Part shown: positions 6,625 to 7,190 of the stretch, one piece after another
Layout: every line of letters starts with the position of its first letter
Position numbering within the stretch: position 1 is the first letter of the stretch
Origin: Thermacetogenium sp. UBA5472
Lineage (GTDB): Bacteria; Bacillota; DSM-12270; Thermacetogeniales; Thermacetogeniaceae
NCBI GenBank assembly: GCA_002426495.1
Contig: DIQC01000042.1
Coordinates: 1-7,190, forward strand
Length of the DNA stretch: 7,190 nt
Direction of reading: 5' to 3'
Notes under the pieces: generated by a model
What the model was told of the DNA's origin: nothing
Databases searched by the model: none
The model's input: the letters and a program-made list of their open reading frames with translations, nothing else
Position numbers and translations under genes: made by a program

Positions 6625-6630
6625 CCTCCT
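6625..6630 (-). promoter_or_regulatory. Shine-Dalgarno-like AGGAGG without a start codon
   Basis: The minus strand reads AAAGGAGAAAGGAGGTCA here, stronger than most ribosome binding sites in the operon, but no ATG or GTG follows at a usable distance; the first TTG is followed at once by another TTG and a stop. It may be the relic of a leader reading frame or simply purine-rich leader RNA. Confidence 0.3.
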
Positions 6631-6680
6631 TTCTCCTTTTGCACTTTCGCATACCATTAAACCGCCGTCATATTAAGATT

Positions 6681-6735
6681 TATCCATATACTATATAGAA
6701 TCTTGTTATAAGTTATATAACATTTTTTTATGTTA
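6681..6735. promoter_or_regulatory. AT-rich region upstream of saoD, likely to contain the operon promoter
   Basis: Nearly all A and T. It contains a minus-strand TATAGT at 6690-6695 (5 of 6 matches to a -10 box), the perfect palindrome GTTATATAAC at 6712-6721 and a small hairpin TAACAT-t6-ATGTTA at 6718-6735. I could not find a convincing -35 box at the right distance, so the promoter position is unresolved. Confidence 0.3.
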
Positions 6736-6751
6736 GCACTTCACAGGCCCC

Positions 6752-6898
6752 TCAAATCATCTCCAGAAAAGCCTCGATTCTCACCCTTAAGGTTTCTAGG
6801 TCAGATTGGGAGTAATCGGTCACTATAATAATATTCGCCTCTTCGCTTATAACTTCCTGCCATGTATACTATTCCGCTTTGTCATGATTATCACTGAT
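6752..6898 (-). pseudogene. C-terminal remnant of an unrecognised gene, interrupted by an in-frame TAG
   Basis: From 6868 down to the TGA at 6752-6754 the minus strand reads like real protein: YTWQEVISEEANIII, then VTDYSQSDLE, then TLRVRIEAFLEMI. It has no start codon of its own. Upstream of a TAG at 6869-6871 the same frame continues plausibly as ISDNHDKAE until it meets the GGGACGG repeat near 6900. This fits a gene end cut by the repeat and carrying an amber mutation. I do not recognise the family. Chance open frame is the alternative, although amino acid composition argues against it. Confidence 0.35.
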
Positions 6899-6900
6899 CC

Positions 6901-6940
6901 CAATCCGGGGGACGGGGACCAATCGGAGGGACGGTTCCGG
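6901..6940 (+). repeat. Tandem pair of GGGACGG repeat units
   Basis: CAATCCGGGGGACGGGGACC (6901-6920) and CAATCGGAGGGACGGTTCC (6920-6938) are two adjacent diverged copies of one unit. GC content jumps compared with the operon. Related GGGGACGGTTC units are, from memory, common dispersed intergenic repeats in Clostridia. Confidence 0.6.
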
Positions 6941-7022
6941 TGATGGGTCGTGGTACAAGCGGCGATTGGTGCCGGAATTGTCTGTGCGAATCGTGGTGGC
7001 GTGCGCTGAGATGGTTTTCTTT

Positions 7023-7050
7023 CCATCAGGGGGACGGCCCTTTTGTCACG
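7023..7050 (+). repeat. Third GGGACGG unit followed by CCCTTTTGTCACG
   Basis: CCATCAGGGGGACGGCCC followed by TTTTGTCACG, in the same orientation as the pair about 90 nt to the left. The GGGACGG-(n)-TTTTGTC arrangement resembles the dispersed repeat consensus I remember from Peptococcaceae-type genomes. The stretch between the copies (6941-7022) shows nothing I can name. Confidence 0.55.
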
Positions 7051-7058
7051 CTGCCTTT

Positions 7059-7190
7059 TCACCGGTTCCAAGGTGCCAGGCACTGTTTGAGGGGTACCGC
7101 AACAAGGATGCCAGCGCCGTCCTTAATACAACCAGGGACCGTAATGACCCCATAATTGGCCTTGCCAAACCACACTTCATTCGCTATAAT
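7059..7190 (-). CDS. C-terminal end of an unrecognised protein, 5' part outside window
   Basis: 43 codons are open from the window edge to a TGA at 7059-7061. The residues IIANEVWFGKANYGVITVPG, then CIKDGAGILVAVPLK look like the strand-rich end of a genuine protein, and codon choice is unremarkable. The last eight residues (QCLAPWNR) come from the GTGCCAGGCAC repeat and its flank, so the native stop was probably nearer VPLK. I do not recognise the family. It may be intact or itself a remnant like the one at 6752-6898. Confidence 0.4.
   Translation of the reverse strand: MIANEVWFGKANYGVITVPGCIKDGAGILVAVPLKQCLAPWNR
7073..7083. repeat. Palindrome GTGCCAGGCAC
   Basis: Perfect 5+1+5 inverted repeat beside the GGGACGG unit. 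GTGCCTGGCAC-type palindromes often accompany such repeats. It lies inside the last codons of the partial open frame to its right, so it seems to have rewritten that protein's C-terminus. Confidence 0.5.

Noticed and set aside
6847..7083. 78-codon minus-strand frame starting in the palindrome
   Set aside because: It is mostly translated repeat DNA (Pro/Arg/Thr-rich), has no ribosome binding site and overlaps the repeat units; not a gene.
6940..7155. 71-codon plus-strand frame through the repeats
   Set aside because: Composition reflects the GC-rich repeat, there is no ribosome binding site, and it opposes a more protein-like minus-strand frame.
1..7190. tRNA, rRNA, CRISPR array or insertion sequence
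   Set aside because: I saw no tRNA arms, no regularly spaced repeats and no transposase coding. The GGGACGG units are too few and irregular for a CRISPR array.

Overview
The window looks like chromosome from an anaerobic, low-to-mid-GC Gram-positive bacterium, most likely a Clostridia/Peptococcaceae-type organism. The evidence is strong AGGAGG-type ribosome binding sites, lipoprotein-type signal peptides, many redox cysteines, and an intergenic GGGACGG / GTGCCAGGCAC repeat style that I associate with such genomes. The taxonomic call is inference.

Centre (739-6549, all on the minus strand, so read right to left): a tightly packed seven-gene operon. In transcription order it encodes a DsrE-like protein (saoD), a small CPCC thioredoxin-fold protein (saoT), an ArsP/DUF318-like permease fused in frame to a Cys-Cys-COOH domain (saoE-saoC), an NMT1/TauA-like lipoprotein binding protein, a second smaller binding protein (probable saoB), an ABC permease (saoP) and an ABC ATPase (saoA). 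Gaps are 5-38 nt and the last three genes overlap by 49 and 20 nt. The gene set and the Cys-Cys-COOH terminus match what I recall as the SAO ('selenocysteine-assisted organometal') transport system, defined by comparative genomics in anaerobes and named in NCBIfam. The Sao names come from memory and were not looked up. Here every position that could be selenocysteine is cysteine, and no in-frame UGA is needed. By inference, the two binding proteins capture a thiophilic metal, metalloid or organometal for SaoPA, SaoT and SaoD handle it through thiols, and SaoE exports a product.

The least ordinary feature is the SaoE-SaoC fusion. The joint carries a complete lipoprotein-signal-like segment (basic stretch, hydrophobic core, VGC lipobox), so the polypeptide might be cut after insertion into a permease and a separate lipoprotein.

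Left end (1-738): the 5' part of a DUF554 membrane protein gene on the minus strand, running off the window. It starts at TTG and carries a natural GGGGSGGGG linker. A 13-bp inverted repeat brackets a TATAAT and covers its ribosome binding site.

Right end (6550-7190): the operon leader (possible operator, a Shine-Dalgarno sequence with no start codon, AT-rich DNA), then two unrecognised minus-strand coding ends. One looks broken by an amber codon, the other runs off the window. They are separated by GC-rich GGGACGG repeats.
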